A model generated the notes under the pieces. The model was not told the origin of the DNA. It worked only from the letters and a program-made list of their open reading frames with translations, and did not search any database. From Candidatus Kaiserbacteria bacterium (GTDB lineage Bacteria; Patescibacteriota; Minisyncoccia; Phycocordibacterales; UBA2100): a stretch of DNA of 32,796 bases. The position numbers and the translations under genes were made by a program. Positions 1-9,384 of the stretch are shown here, in pieces (the first letter of the stretch is position 1; every line of letters begins with the position of its first letter). Location of the stretch: assembly GCA_016217935.1 (NCBI GenBank), contig JACRFJ010000019.1, positions 1 to 32,796 on the forward strand, read 5' to 3'.

Positions 1-3000
1 ATCATCGAGCGTAAATGGCACGTACGGAGCCGGTGTTTCAGGTGGTGCAGGAGGTGCGATCGTGGGCGTTTCTGATCCTGGCGTTGCAACCGCAGGATTT
101 TCTACCGGAACGGTCGGGCCACTCGGCGTGTTCGCGATCTGCTCGGGACCGAAGGTTGTGTAACCAATCACGACTCCACTGAGACCAAGTATGAATCCGC
201 CAAGCGCATCTTTGAGATATGACTTTGGCCCGATAGATTCTGTAGGTCGTTCGCCCCCTGGCGGCGTGCCACCTCCGAAAATTCCGCGCGCACCGCCGCC
301 TGTATTGCCTCCGCCTCCTCCGCTGCCACTGCCTCCGCCAGCAAGTGGTCTTCGATCAGCAGGCCTCGTACCGCCTGATTCGGAGTACAAGTCAGCCACG
401 GTTGGTTCGGCAGATTTTTTGCCAAACATGCGCTCCCACGCTCGCTGCCAGAACGAGGGGACCGCGGCAATCGGTGCGGACGCGGGCGTTGGACTCTCTG
501 CCCCGACTGGAGGTGCGGTTTCAGATTCGTACAGATCAGCAACCGTGCGCTCTCTCGTCGGTGTCGGCTCCGCTGTATAGAGATCCGCGAGCGTGCGTTC
601 CGGCTCGGCGGGCACAGGTCTCGGCACGTACTCCATTTGTGCTTCCGTGAGCGTAATAATCTTCGTCGTATCGAGTGGATATACCGGCCAATTCATATCG
701 ACAAATTCTCCGCGCCCGGTCCAGCCTGCAGAATTGTAAACGGGTGTGAGAACCGGGGCTTCAACCGATGAAGGTGTTCCGCTCGGGATTTTTTGCATCG
801 CAACCCCATCGGATGTCACATACATCGTCGGCAGCGATTCCCCTGGACCTCGTGGCGAAGGTGCGCGTGCCGGAGGATTATGTGTCGCAAGAATGAGTGC
901 GCGATCGGGCGGCAGCGGTGTTATCGGCTGATACGTGGGCTCTGGCGCGGACGGAATTCGTGAAGTAATTGCATTCCACACGTTCTTGGGAACTTCCGCA
1001 AGTGTCTTCCCAATATTTTGCAGCCATGCGAGCTGTTCTTGTACTTCTGCTCCTTGCGCTGGAACTTCTATCAACGGTGTGGGAGGTACTGGTGGGATTT
1101 CTGATGCCGGAGTTGTTTCAGATGGATTGGTTGGCGTTTCCTCGCGCGGAGTTCCTGGCCGTATGGCGACCGGTACAATCGGTGGAACAGGATTTGGTGT
1201 TGGAGATATCGGCGCTTGCCGTGCAAGCTCGACACCGTGCGTGATCGAGGCCGCATACTCTTTTACACCCTGCCACGCATGCGCAATCCCCTCTCCAATT
1301 CTCTTCCAATTGGATAGGTCTTGCGCAGCGATCGCGTCGCGAATATCGCGCGTTAGCTGCTTGCCAGTGACTTCGACTGCATCTGGTGTAGGAATTCTTT
1401 CCGTGATTTCTGTCGTTCTTGAATTCTGTATATCCGGAAGCGGCCCACGCTCAATGGCAGCAGAGGGATTCGGCTGCTCTATATCCGATCCTCGATTCAC
1501 CGCAATCACTGGACTTCGCTGCTCAAAGAGAATCTGGAACGGTCTGTAATCGACGGTGAGCGTACCGCGTGCTCTCGAAAGAGCGCCTCGCAATTCCGCT
1601 ACCCGAGTAGTACGTTCTATACTTTCCGCCACTTCTTGCTGTGTCCGCGGTCCAAAGATTGGATAGGTGAGAGATTCCTGGGCAAGTTTCGTTTCCGCAT
1701 CTTTAAATAATTGCGCAAGATCTTCCTGCGTCTTCGGTCCATAGAGTCGATAGTCGAGCTCACGAGATGCGAGAGACTGCTCTAAAATGTTTGAAACCTG
1801 TTCTCCGTTCTTTGGTCCGAGCACTTTATAGTCGAGTGATTCTTGCGCAAGTTTTGTCTCGATCTTGCGATTCATAATTTCCACGTCTGCCTGACTTCTC
1901 GGTCCATACGTTCGATAATCCAACTCCTCCATTGCAAGTCTGAGTTCTTGTCTCAGAGTTTCTTCTGCCGCACGCTGCACCTCTTGAGTCAACTGCTCTC
2001 CTGATGGGAGTTCCGCTGTAGGCAGCCGTATGTCCACGTGCGTCGGACCGGTTGGTTGTGGGATCGCAGAGGCCGTGGACGCAAGAGGTGCTGAGGGTTG
2101 CGCAAGCGCTGGGCCAGCTGCTGGATTATCCCAGAGCGCCACAATCGCGCTTCGTAACTCTAGACTCAAATCTATTGGTTTACCTGCGGTGAGCGCTGGT
2201 GTGAGCTCTGCAATACGCGCAGGGACTGCAATTGGCCCAGCCGTCCACACAGGCGGAATATTGCTGTTGAGTATTGTTTGCATCCAGGCAGTACCGCGGG
2301 GAATGTTGGTGCCGTAGCCTCTCATTTGTTTCATCCTTACGAGCGCCTGCCGGAGTGTCGTCGCGCCGCAGATCTTGTTGTTGCACAGCGCGCGCAGCAC
2401 CGCGCGACCGAGCGGCTGGTCGAGATTAAGACCGTTCACGTTGAGCGATGGCGCAAGCTGTCCAGAAACCTGGATCAGGTATCCCTGTGTTCGAGGATCG
2501 CCAGGAGCAACCGCCTGAATGTTGCGAATCGGATAGAAGGTCTTCCCCCATTCAGGCGGGCCCATTTCCATATGCCGTGCGGCAAAGAGCCATGCGCCGT
2601 CGACTGGGTTGAATCGCGGATCCGCTGCTTTTGGATTTCGATCAATCCATGCACGTGTTCGCACGAGGACCTGATCGATCTTTTGCCGCTCGATTGGGGT
2701 GACCGCCGTCGAATTGCGAACTTTGATGAGATTATTGTATGCGGTCTCGGTCGTCAGACGACTGAGCTGCCCGAGTCCCTGGTACCTCGATCCCCTATGC
2801 GGCGTTGTGGGATTGCAGTGCGACTCCTGTACGCACGAAGCAGCTATCGCCTGTGCATAGGTAGTCCCATCGCATCCATATGCTTTGCAAACTACGACTG
2901 CGGCATGTGCGAGTTCCACTCCGACCCGGACATCGAGATCAAATGCGATATTGCGTTGCGGCACGATCCGTCGTGCTGCATTTGCGGGATTGAGCACAGC

Positions 3001-6000
3001 GTCAGCGAGGATTCCAGTCCCAATCGTTGCTGGCACGGTCATGGGACTGGTAAGCAGTGGGATACTCGCTGCAATAGCGCGGACGGAGTTCAGAATTGGA
3101 GATACCTGCTGCACTGGCGTCGGCGCAAGTGGAGTCTCGACCGGAATTGCTGCAGCAATTTTTAACTGTGACTCATTGAATGCTTTTGTCGTCTCCTGTT
3201 TGCCGCGCTCAAATAATTGGTCAATGTAACTCTTATCGACATATTCGGTCACGTCACCAAGATTCAGCTTATGAGTGTTGTAGTTGTAGAGTACGTCCGA
3301 GAGTACCGAGTCGCTGTTCTTGCCTGTGCCAAGTGCTTGCACACCGGTTCGTGCATGGAGATCTTCAGCAAGCTTGAACGCTTCAAGATTCGCCAAACGT
3401 TCGGAGCGCTCCGTCTCGTCGACGTAGGTCTTCTCAAGAGTTCGCATTCGCTGTTCCTGAACCGTAGTTAACCCTTGCGGGCTTTTCTTGATTTCCTCGA
3501 GCACTCCGATTTGCTTGACAGTAGAAATTAGCACGTCGCTGCGATTTCTGGCGTGCCCTATCTCGTGGAGGACATCCCGCAAAAATAGCGGTTCGTGTGG
3601 TGACGTCGCAATCATGACACACTGATTCTCCCAGTCGCATGCGTTTTCGCGATCTCTAACAAATGTGTATCCCTTCGGCAAGAATTCCGTGATGTCCGTG
3701 TCTCCTACGTACACTTTCACAGATTCGTCGGGCTTTATCGCCATAACGATTTCCGGTGCTACCTGCGCTGGGGTTCCCGGAGTAGCCAGCGCAACAGGAT
3801 CCCACCATCTCGCAGGAGCAGAAACGACTATATCGTCCGGCGTTATCGCACGCGTGAGCGATGGTGCAGGTCTTGTCGGGACCGAAGATGGTGCTGGGAT
3901 TGAAAGCTCAGGTGTGGGCGCGAGAGCCACTTTTGCAAAACGCGTCTGCGGCTCTTCTTTCAGGACTGCTTTTGCCTCAGCGATTGTATCTTCGGTCGGA
4001 GCGAGGGATTGCGGTACCGCATACGGAGCAGCGCCAGGTACTTGAACAGGAAGAGGATATGCGACCGGATCTTTGGTGTCCGCTCGCACAATTACCCCAT
4101 CTGTCGGTCGCTGCGTAAGTCCGGCTTCAGCAAGACCCTTGAATGCTTCAGAGACTCGCTCTGCATTTTTTGTTTCTCGATACGCGGCGAGGTCTGGGTC
4201 GACTGTAGGAGCTGTTGGCTGCGAGAAATTCGCAAGCGCCGTATTAAAATTGCTAATCGCGAGCGCCTCAGTTGGAGAGAGAGGGTCAGGCGAGACAGTT
4301 TCTTTTGGACCGAACAAAAAATCACGAATGTTCTGGAACAAACCACTTTCTCGTGCAAGGCTAGCGGCAGGCACCGAAGGAGTCTCTCCGATCGGTGGAG
4401 TTGCATCGACCGGTCGGAGAGCCGGTACATCCCCAACGGGTGCGGGCTTCATTTCGAAGAGCGGAATCTGGAGCTCCGGTTCTCGTAGCGCAATGCGCGG
4501 ACTTTCCGGCGTGGGTGCGGGTTCTGCAGAACGAACTGGTTGCGCCGCCGGTGTTTCTGAAATTGGAGACGCGGTATGTTCAATCGGTGCAATAGGTTCG
4601 ACCGGGCGAGCAGCTGGGCTCTCAGGAACAATGGGTGGACTTTCAACGACCTTGACACCTGCGCGCTCGGCGATCGTTTCTGGGGCAGGAATCCCGAGTC
4701 GCTCCTGTGCCCATGTGGGTAGTTGTGTTTCTGGGATACCTGCTGTTCTATACGTTTCTCTCAAACCCTGCGCCACCTGAGTTTCGGCATCAGTAATAAC
4801 GCTTCGCCCTGCGGTAACCGCTGCATCATACGGAATAAGTGCGCGCGACACAGGAATCGGCTCAACTGATGCAAGCGGAACTTCGGTGCTCAGCGGCCCT
4901 GGCAGATTACCAGTTACTTTGATCGCGGCTCCCGCTTCCGGAGCTCCGGCGAGACCGTATACACCGGGTCGAATTTGTGTAAATTCGAGATCGGTGGCAC
5001 GCGTGCCAAAATCGGACGCGATCCTCCCTTCGATTCCCGTAAGTGCCTCACCGGCGATGCCTCGAAGCCCCATAAAAGGTTGTGCAATTATTGTTGCGTT
5101 CAGCGCTGTGAATGCCACATCGTTTCCGTAATCAAAAAAGCGCTGAGTCGGTGAATCTGAGATGCGTGCAAGCTGCACCGAGGGCGGGGGTTCTCCAAGT
5201 ACTCCGAGAGCGGGGTTTACTACAGCCGAGCCAACATAGGCGCCGATCTTCGAGAGTACGCCATATTCCGAGAGCGGAGCATTCTGAACCTTGTGCAGGT
5301 ATTCCGCAAACTCATGTGCTGGAGCGAATATACCTGTATTGCCCGCGATGGAATCAAGCGTGTTCTCCACGCGCGGTTCCATGCGCTTGAGTCCAAGTAA
5401 TTGATCGATTGTATCGTTGCCACGATTAATCGGGTCAATATAGGCTTCGTGATTCCAATTGTAAAAACTGTCTCCCAAGAACCGACTGAACTTACTGTCA
5501 ACGCTTTCATTGTTCTCGTACCGAGCGAGACGCGTTTGCTCATCGGTGAGTTTCAATACTTCTTGAATGAGCGCTGTCTTTGTCGGGTCTCCCCCGTGAA
5601 TCATTGTGTCGGCAAATGTGTCTCCGCGAACGTCGGTGAGCATGAAGCTGATCAATTTTTCGTTCGTGGTGATCTTTTTTTCCAACTCTTCATTTTCTCG
5701 CCTGAGAAACTCGTTACGCTGACCTTCTTCAGGCGTATACCCTTTGAAGGTTTCTCTGTTTGCGTCAAATCGTGCTTTAACATCGGCCGCAATCTTATCG
5801 ATCTCCTGCTGATTGTTGTAAAGTCTCTCTTGTGCATCTAGTTTTGAATTTTGAAACGCATCGAACATTTTTGTCGATCCGGGAAGCTCACTGTATTGGG
5901 TTACCAGTTTGTTGAATTCGCCGACGTCATCTTTCAATTGTGATCGCAAGAGATCGTTTGAAATAGTCTCTGTTTTTAGGGCGTTATACGCATTGAGCGA

Positions 6001-7167
6001 ATTATTCGTCAACTGTCGGTATGCGTTTACATCCTCTTGTTTCCCAAAGGTAAGCTTTCCATCCGTATCAACGGCAACGATGTTTCTATCGCGAAACTGA
6101 ATTCGCCCTGCTTCAATACGCTCTGCTTCTTTCGCGAGTCTCTCTAATTCGGTATTGGACTTTTGGATACGTTCGATCACGGGATCTATCTGATTATTCT
6201 TGATTTCCTCCATCTCTTTCCGCAATGTATCCGCGGATGGTCCTTGAAGATCCGCACGTGGGATTTCGTTGCGCGGCACTGGCTTGTCCTCGGATGGCGG
6301 GGCTGGAGGAGGATTTTGTGGAGCCTCGGGATTCGTGGGCGCCGGCGGGATTGATGGAGGACGTGTAAAGTAATCGACAAGTGCTGATTTGATGTTTCCG
6401 GTAAATTCTTTTACGTTCCCCAACCAACTGTTTTCTTTTGGCACAAAACTCCCACCCACTGGTGTCTCAGCACCCCCGATGGGATTGTTCGTAAATGTGC
6501 TGCCAGAAATTGGGGTTGTTTGTGTAGAAACTGGTTTTGTTTCTCCAAGTGCATCGGGGACTTGCGAAGGTGGGGTGAGCTGCGACGGAGTGCTTCCGTT
6601 TGGGAATGAGATGAGGTCGCGGAAGGTTTGGCTGACATCTTTTTTCAATTCCTGGAAAAAACCTGGTTGTGGTGAATCTTTTATGGTCTGTTCGAAATTC
6701 GTTGCCGAAGGAGGCGTTGGTTTCTGCTCGGCAATTGGAGTGGGGTTGAAAAGCGCCTGATCCCACATCGAGGTCTGCGGTGTCGGCTGTGTCGTGGGGC
6801 TCGTGGTCTGAGGAATGATTGGGCACGGCCCGCCCACACAGTTTTGCTTTTGCTCAGTCGTCGCTTGCTTGGGTGTTTCGCCCTCTGCAGTTTGCGTCGC
6901 CATGCACTGCAAAGGCTTTACACACGTCCCTTTGACTGTTTTTCCATTCGATATTTCATCGCAGACGCATCCTTTACCTCCGATCTTGCCTGTCTCTTTG
7001 CCACTTGCATCCTTCTCTTTCTCACCGCACTTCACCGTATAGACCCACGCGGCCCGACAATCGGAATTGTATGTAATCGTTTGCGCTCTGAGGAGCGCAG
7101 GTACCAGAATGAGGGAAAAACAAATCGCTCCAACGAGAAAAAGAGGCGCGGTGTAGGCGCGATTCAT
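1..7167 (-). CDS. Giant secreted multidomain protein with SLT lytic-transglycosylase-like and HEIGH zinc-protease-like regions (3' end outside window)
   Basis: Reading codon by codon from ATG 7167, the frame stays open for 2389 codons to the window edge. In order: signal peptide (about 1-28, cleavage near LLRA/QT); eight cysteines (37, 47, 67, 69, 82, 88, 110, 115); Pro/Thr-rich linkers; coiled-coil-like stretches (about 305-370 and 430-520); more Pro-rich linkers; a zinc-binding HEIGH at 1201-1205 with a downstream Glu/Ala-rich helix that could give a third ligand; an SLT-like domain (about 1430-1545) with VQESHCNP around Glu1448 and QGLGQLS at 1463-1469; LDY repeats (1749-1861); three T-V/L-ADLY motifs; a Gly-rich stretch near 2275-2305; and a hydrophobic segment (about 2321-2340). 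SLT domains cleave peptidoglycan. A role in cell-wall penetration or attachment is inference. No Shine-Dalgarno is seen; a TACAAT box lies 6 bases before the start. Family unknown to me. Confidence 0.9.
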   Translation of the reverse strand, partial: MNRAYTAPLFLVGAICFSLILVPALLRAQTITYNSDCRAAWVYTVKCGEKEKDASGKETGKIGGKGCVCDEISNGKTVKGTCVKPLQCMATQTAEGETPKQATTEQKQNCVGGPCPIIPQTTSPTTQPTPQTSMWDQALFNPTPIAEQKPTPPSATNFEQTIKDSPQPGFFQELKKDVSQTFRDLISFPNGSTPSQLTPPSQVPDALGETKPVSTQTTPISGSTFTNNPIGGAETPVGGSFVPKENSWLGNVKEFTGNIKSALVDYFTRPPSIPPAPTNPEAPQNPPPAPPSEDKPVPRNEIPRADLQGPSADTLRKEMEEIKNNQIDPVIERIQKSNTELERLAKEAERIEAGRIQFRDRNIVAVDTDGKLTFGKQEDVNAYRQLTNNSLNAYNALKTETISNDLLRSQLKDDVGEFNKLVTQYSELPGSTKMFDAFQNSKLDAQERLYNNQQEIDKIAADVKARFDANRETFKGYTPEEGQRNEFLRRENEELEKKITTNEKLISFMLTDVRGDTFADTMIHGGDPTKTALIQEVLKLTDEQTRLARYENNESVDSKFSRFLGDSFYNWNHEAYIDPINRGNDTIDQLLGLKRMEPRVENTLDSIAGNTGIFAPAHEFAEYLHKVQNAPLSEYGVLSKIGAYVGSAVVNPALGVLGEPPPSVQLARISDSPTQRFFDYGNDVAFTALNATIIAQPFMGLRGIAGEALTGIEGRIASDFGTRATDLEFTQIRPGVYGLAGAPEAGAAIKVTGNLPGPLSTEVPLASVEPIPVSRALIPYDAAVTAGRSVITDAETQVAQGLRETYRTAGIPETQLPTWAQERLGIPAPETIAERAGVKVVESPPIVPESPAARPVEPIAPIEHTASPISETPAAQPVRSAEPAPTPESPRIALREPELQIPLFEMKPAPVGDVPALRPVDATPPIGETPSVPAASLARESGLFQNIRDFLFGPKETVSPDPLSPTEALAISNFNTALANFSQPTAPTVDPDLAAYRETKNAERVSEAFKGLAEAGLTQRPTDGVIVRADTKDPVAYPLPVQVPGAAPYAVPQSLAPTEDTIAEAKAVLKEEPQTRFAKVALAPTPELSIPAPSSVPTRPAPSLTRAITPDDIVVSAPARWWDPVALATPGTPAQVAPEIVMAIKPDESVKVYVGDTDITEFLPKGYTFVRDRENACDWENQCVMIATSPHEPLFLRDVLHEIGHARNRSDVLISTVKQIGVLEEIKKSPQGLTTVQEQRMRTLEKTYVDETERSERLANLEAFKLAEDLHARTGVQALGTGKNSDSVLSDVLYNYNTHKLNLGDVTEYVDKSYIDQLFERGKQETTKAFNESQLKIAAAIPVETPLAPTPVQQVSPILNSVRAIAASIPLLTSPMTVPATIGTGILADAVLNPANAARRIVPQRNIAFDLDVRVGVELAHAAVVVCKAYGCDGTTYAQAIAASCVQESHCNPTTPHRGSRYQGLGQLSRLTTETAYNNLIKVRNSTAVTPIERQKIDQVLVRTRAWIDRNPKAADPRFNPVDGAWLFAARHMEMGPPEWGKTFYPIRNIQAVAPGDPRTQGYLIQVSGQLAPSLNVNGLNLDQPLGRAVLRALCNNKICGATTLRQALVRMKQMRGYGTNIPRGTAWMQTILNSNIPPVWTAGPIAVPARIAELTPALTAGKPIDLSLELRSAIVALWDNPAAGPALAQPSAPLASTASAIPQPTGPTHVDIRLPTAELPSGEQLTQEVQRAAEETLRQELRLAMEELDYRTYGPRSQADVEIMNRKIETKLAQESLDYKVLGPKNGEQVSNILEQSLASRELDYRLYGPKTQEDLAQLFKDAETKLAQESLTYPIFGPRTQQEVAESIERTTRVAELRGALSRARGTLTVDYRPFQILFEQRSPVIAVNRGSDIEQPNPSAAIERGPLPDIQNSRTTEITERIPTPDAVEVTGKQLTRDIRDAIAAQDLSNWKRIGEGIAHAWQGVKEYAASITHGVELARQAPISPTPNPVPPIVPVAIRPGTPREETPTNPSETTPASEIPPVPPTPLIEVPAQGAEVQEQLAWLQNIGKTLAEVPKNVWNAITSRIPSAPEPTYQPITPLPPDRALILATHNPPARAPSPRGPGESLPTMYVTSDGVAMQKIPSGTPSSVEAPVLTPVYNSAGWTGRGEFVDMNWPVYPLDTTKIITLTEAQMEYVPRPVPAEPERTLADLYTAEPTPTRERTVADLYESETAPPVGAESPTPASAPIAAVPSFWQRAWERMFGKKSAEPTVADLYSESGGTRPADRRPLAGGGSGSGGGGGNTGGGARGIFGGGTPPGGERPTESIGPKSYLKDALGGFILGLSGVVIGYTTFGPEQIANTPSGPTVPVENPAVATPGSETPTIAPPAPPETPAPYVPFTLDD
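385..594 (-). repeat. Three short T-V/L-ADLY motifs inside the giant protein
   Basis: The hexapeptide T-V/L-ADLY occurs at residues 2192-2197, 2208-2213 and 2256-2261, each followed by an acidic or Pro-rich stretch. Such short repeated motifs in a disordered tail may be docking or processing sites; that is inference. Confidence 0.7.
1585..1923 (-). repeat. Four tandem LDY-x-x-x-GP protein repeats (29/26/29/29 residues)
   Basis: Four units begin at residues 1749, 1778, 1804 and 1833 with LDYRTYGPRSQ, LDYKVLGPKNG, LDYRLYGPKTQ and LTYPIFGPRTQ. Each is followed by a charged, helix-like segment; units 1 and 3 end in ETKLAQES. Spacing is 29, 26 and 29 residues. The Y-GP-K/R-T/S-Q core is the conserved part. 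I do not recognise the repeat family. Confidence 0.85.
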
Positions 7168-7173
7168 CGCTCA

Positions 7174-7179
7174 ATTGTA
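7174..7179 (-). promoter_or_regulatory. -10-like box TACAAT, 6 bases before the giant gene start
   Basis: TACAAT matches five of six positions of TATAAT and ends six bases before ATG 7167. No convincing -35 was seen. The spacing predicts transcription starting at or next to the start codon. Confidence 0.5.
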
Positions 7180-7267
7180 ACAGCGGGCCGCCCCCTTAAA
7201 TGCTGTATGTGTGGACTCCCTAGCCCGTAGCGAGGCAGCAGAGAATTTTGAGGGCTTTCGAGCGCCA

Positions 7268-8917
7268 CTAGTAATCCTCCCCCATTCCCCCCGGCATACC
7301 TCCTGCCGCCGGTTTCTTTTCTTCAGGGATATCTGCAATCGCGGCTTCGGTCGTGAGCAAGACTGCGGCGGCAGACGCTGCATTCTCTACTCCTGATCGT
7401 GTGACTTTCACCGGATCGATGATCCCCGCTTCGTACATGTCAACAATATGCTCCGCATCACCTTCGTGCGCGGCATTGAATCCGAACGCTCCGCCCTTTT
7501 TTACAACATCTTGCAGAATCACCGCACCATCTTCGCGTCCGGCGTTCTTTGCAATCTGGAGGAGTGGTGCGTTCAGCGCACTGAGGAGTATGCGGTAGCC
7601 AATCGTGTATTCATCGTGCGCATCGCCTTTCACTTTCTTCGCGAGTGCGTGTGAGACTTTGGCAAGCGCGGCACCTCCGCCCGGGACGATACCCTCGGCG
7701 ATCGCAGCTTTCGTCGCGTGAACGGCGTCCTCGATTTTGTCTTTGAGGTATTTCATTTCCGTTTCGGTCGCAGCGCCCACTTTGATGACCGCGACTCCAC
7801 CCGTCAGCTTCGCGATGCGTTCATCGAGTTTCTCTTTGTCGAATTTTGAATCAGTGTTTGCGGATTGGGTGCGCAGACTCGCAACCCGCGCTTCGATATC
7901 AGCTTTCTTGCCTTTTCCCCCGACGATAACCGTCGAATCTTTCGTGGCAACGACACGTTGCGCGCGTCCGAGCATATTAATCTCGGCGGTCTCAAGTTTG
8001 AGTCCCACATCTTCCGAGATCACTTGCCCTCCTGTCATGATCGCGATATCAGCGAGAATTTCTTTTTTGCGATCGCCATATCCCGGTGCTTTCACCGCGA
8101 GCACGTTGAATGATCCGCGCAACTTATTGACGATGAATGTCGCGAGCGCTTCGCCGTCGACATCGTCTGCGATAATGACGAGATCTTTCTTGCCTGCCTG
8201 CGCAACTTTTTCAAGAAGCGGCAGAATATCTTTGATCGTTGAGATCTTTTTATCGGTGATGAGGATCGGCGCGTCTTTCATCTCAGCCTCCATGCGCTCC
8301 GCATTCGTAATGAGATACGCGGAAACGTATCCTTTGTCGAATTCCATTCCCTCGACAAAATCGCTCTCGATCCCGATTGACTGTGACTCTTCGACAGTAA
8401 CGACGCCGTCCTTACCGACCTTCTCGACAATATCCGCGATCGTTTTCCCAAGCTCTTCGCTTTCAGCTGAAATCATCGCGACTTGTCGTGTGTCAATCTT
8501 CCCTTTGATTGGCTTTGCCATCTTCCGCAATTCCGCGACCGCATCGCGTGCCGCAGCTTCGATACCGCGGCGCACCATCATCGCGTTTGCTCCCATTGCG
8601 GTGCGTTTCAAACCTTCGTGCACGATTGCTTCGGTGAGTACTACTGCGGTCGTCGTACCGTCGCCCGCCTTATCATTGGTTTTGTTGGCGACTTCTTTCA
8701 CGATCGACGCACCCATGTCTTCAAATTTGTCGGCGAGCGTGATTTCTTTCGCAATCGAGACCCCGTCGTTGGTAATCGTCGGACCTCCCCAAGATTTGCT
8801 GATAGCGACGTTGCGGCCCTTGGGACCAAGCGTGACTTTAACTGCGCACGCAACGATATCAACACCGCGCTTGAGCGCAGAGCGCACCTGTTCGTCAAAA
8901 AGTACTTGTTTTGCCAT
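7268..8917 (-). CDS. groEL: Chaperonin GroEL (60 kDa subunit)
   Basis: 549 residues, full length for the family. It forms the double-ring ATP-driven folding chamber in the cytoplasm with GroES. Visible hallmarks are TLGPKGRNV near the N-terminus, the nucleotide loop GDGTTTA, AAVEE-type positions replaced by [10 protein letters not shown], and a C-terminal [11 protein letters not shown] tail, the usual Gly-Met-rich tail in short form. It lies 39 bases downstream of groES on the same strand, so the two form an operon. A perfect 8-bp hairpin fills the gap between them. No Shine-Dalgarno precedes ATG 8917. No T-tailed terminator was seen between this gene and the giant gene start about 100 bases further on. 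Confidence 0.98.
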   Translation of the reverse strand: MAKQVLFDEQVRSALKRGVDIVACAVKVTLGPKGRNVAISKSWGGPTITNDGVSIAKEITLADKFEDMGASIVKEVANKTNDKAGDGTTTAVVLTEAIVHEGLKRTAMGANAMMVRRGIEAAARDAVAELRKMAKPIKGKIDTRQVAMISAESEELGKTIADIVEKVGKDGVVTVEESQSIGIESDFVEGMEFDKGYVSAYLITNAERMEAEMKDAPILITDKKISTIKDILPLLEKVAQAGKKDLVIIADDVDGEALATFIVNKLRGSFNVLAVKAPGYGDRKKEILADIAIMTGGQVISEDVGLKLETAEINMLGRAQRVVATKDSTVIVGGKGKKADIEARVASLRTQSANTDSKFDKEKLDERIAKLTGGVAVIKVGAATETEMKYLKDKIEDAVHATKAAIAEGIVPGGGAALAKVSHALAKKVKGDAHDEYTIGYRILLSALNAPLLQIAKNAGREDGAVILQDVVKKGGAFGFNAAHEGDAEHIVDMYEAGIIDPVKVTRSGVENAASAAAVLLTTEAAIADIPEEKKPAAGGMPGGMGEDY

Positions 8918-8934
8918 AGTTAGGTATGAATGTC

Positions 8935-8957
8935 AAAAGGACATCGTAAGTCCTTTT
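8935..8957 (-). other. Intercistronic hairpin between groES and groEL
   Basis: A perfect 8-bp inverted repeat (AAAAGGAC / GTCCTTTT, 7-base loop) begins at the last base of the groES stop and lies 17 bases before groEL. On the transcript the second arm ends in four U, so it could act as a weak terminator or attenuator, or as an mRNA processing or stability element. It includes the only purine-rich stretch upstream of groEL. Confidence 0.6.
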
Positions 8958-9286
8958 TATCTAATAATTGCTAATATATCCGACTCTTTGACCAAGAAAT
9001 ACTCCTCGCCGTCTTCTCCCATGTTCACTTCATTGTCCCAGCCGGCATTAAAGACGACTTTTGCTCCCACCCCGATAGCCATGGGAATGATCTTGCCATC
9101 ATCGTTGATACGCCCCGGGCCGACCGCAATGACGATACCAATTTTTGATTTCTCTTTTGCCGCGGTGTCAGGAATGATGATCCCTGCGGGAGATTTTTTG
9201 TCCGGTGCGTCTTCGCGTTTTACCAATACCCTGTCGGCCACTGGCTGAAGATTCATTTTCTTCGTTTTCTTTGCGTCTTTCGCCAT
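8957..9286 (-). CDS. groES: Co-chaperonin GroES (10 kDa subunit)
   Basis: 109 residues with the GroES pattern: PVADRVLVK at the start of the beta barrel, the mobile loop region around PAGIIIPDTA, GIVIAVGPG, and the C-terminal EEYFLVKESDILAII. It caps the GroEL ring. The protein has about ten extra Lys-rich residues before the usual start. An internal Met11 (MNLQPVADR) would give the standard length, but the -10-like box TAAATT sits exactly six bases before ATG 9286, which favours the longer form. It is first in the groES-groEL operon and divergent from the small gene at 9443. Confidence 0.96.
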   Translation of the reverse strand: MAKDAKKTKKMNLQPVADRVLVKREDAPDKKSPAGIIIPDTAAKEKSKIGIVIAVGPGRINDDGKIIPMAIGVGAKVVFNAGWDNEVNMGEDGEEYFLVKESDILAIIR

Positions 9287-9292
9287 AACTAA

Positions 9293-9298
9293 AATTTA
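9293..9298 (-). promoter_or_regulatory. -10-like box TAAATT, 6 bases before groES
   Basis: TAAATT matches four of six consensus positions and ends six bases before ATG 9286, the same spacing as upstream of many other genes here. A competing TATAAG lies a few bases upstream and would give a short leader instead. Confidence 0.4.
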
Positions 9299-9327
9299 CT
9301 CTTATAAAAATGTTTGGGTTGAGGCTC

Positions 9328-9339
9328 GCACGATCGTGC
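9328..9339. promoter_or_regulatory. 12-bp perfect palindrome between groES and the divergent gene; possible operator
   Basis: GCACGATCGTGC is a perfect palindrome in the 156-base gap between divergent genes. It is not a CIRCE element (no TTAGCACTC-N9-GAGTGCTAA). Its place upstream of groES suggests a regulator site, but that is inference and a short palindrome can arise by chance. Confidence 0.35.
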
Positions 9340-9384
9340 AAACCGTCGGGCACAATATACATGAATATGAACTGTCGCGGCAAC

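Noticed and set aside
2278-3165. 295-codon plus-strand frame opposite the giant gene
   Set aside because: The minus-strand frame here holds the SLT motif and is continuous on both sides; the plus frame is a shadow.
1-7140. Possibility that the left 7 kb is non-coding or a string of small genes, as no short frame there looks real
   Set aside because: Direct translation of the minus strand from ATG 7167 gives a single continuous protein with ordered domains; it seems gene-free only because its stop lies outside the window.
7737-9248. Long open plus-strand frame opposite groEL and groES
   Set aside because: It is antisense to two certain chaperonin genes, is Ser/Thr-rich low-complexity in translation, and has no ribosome site; it arises from the codon pattern of groEL.
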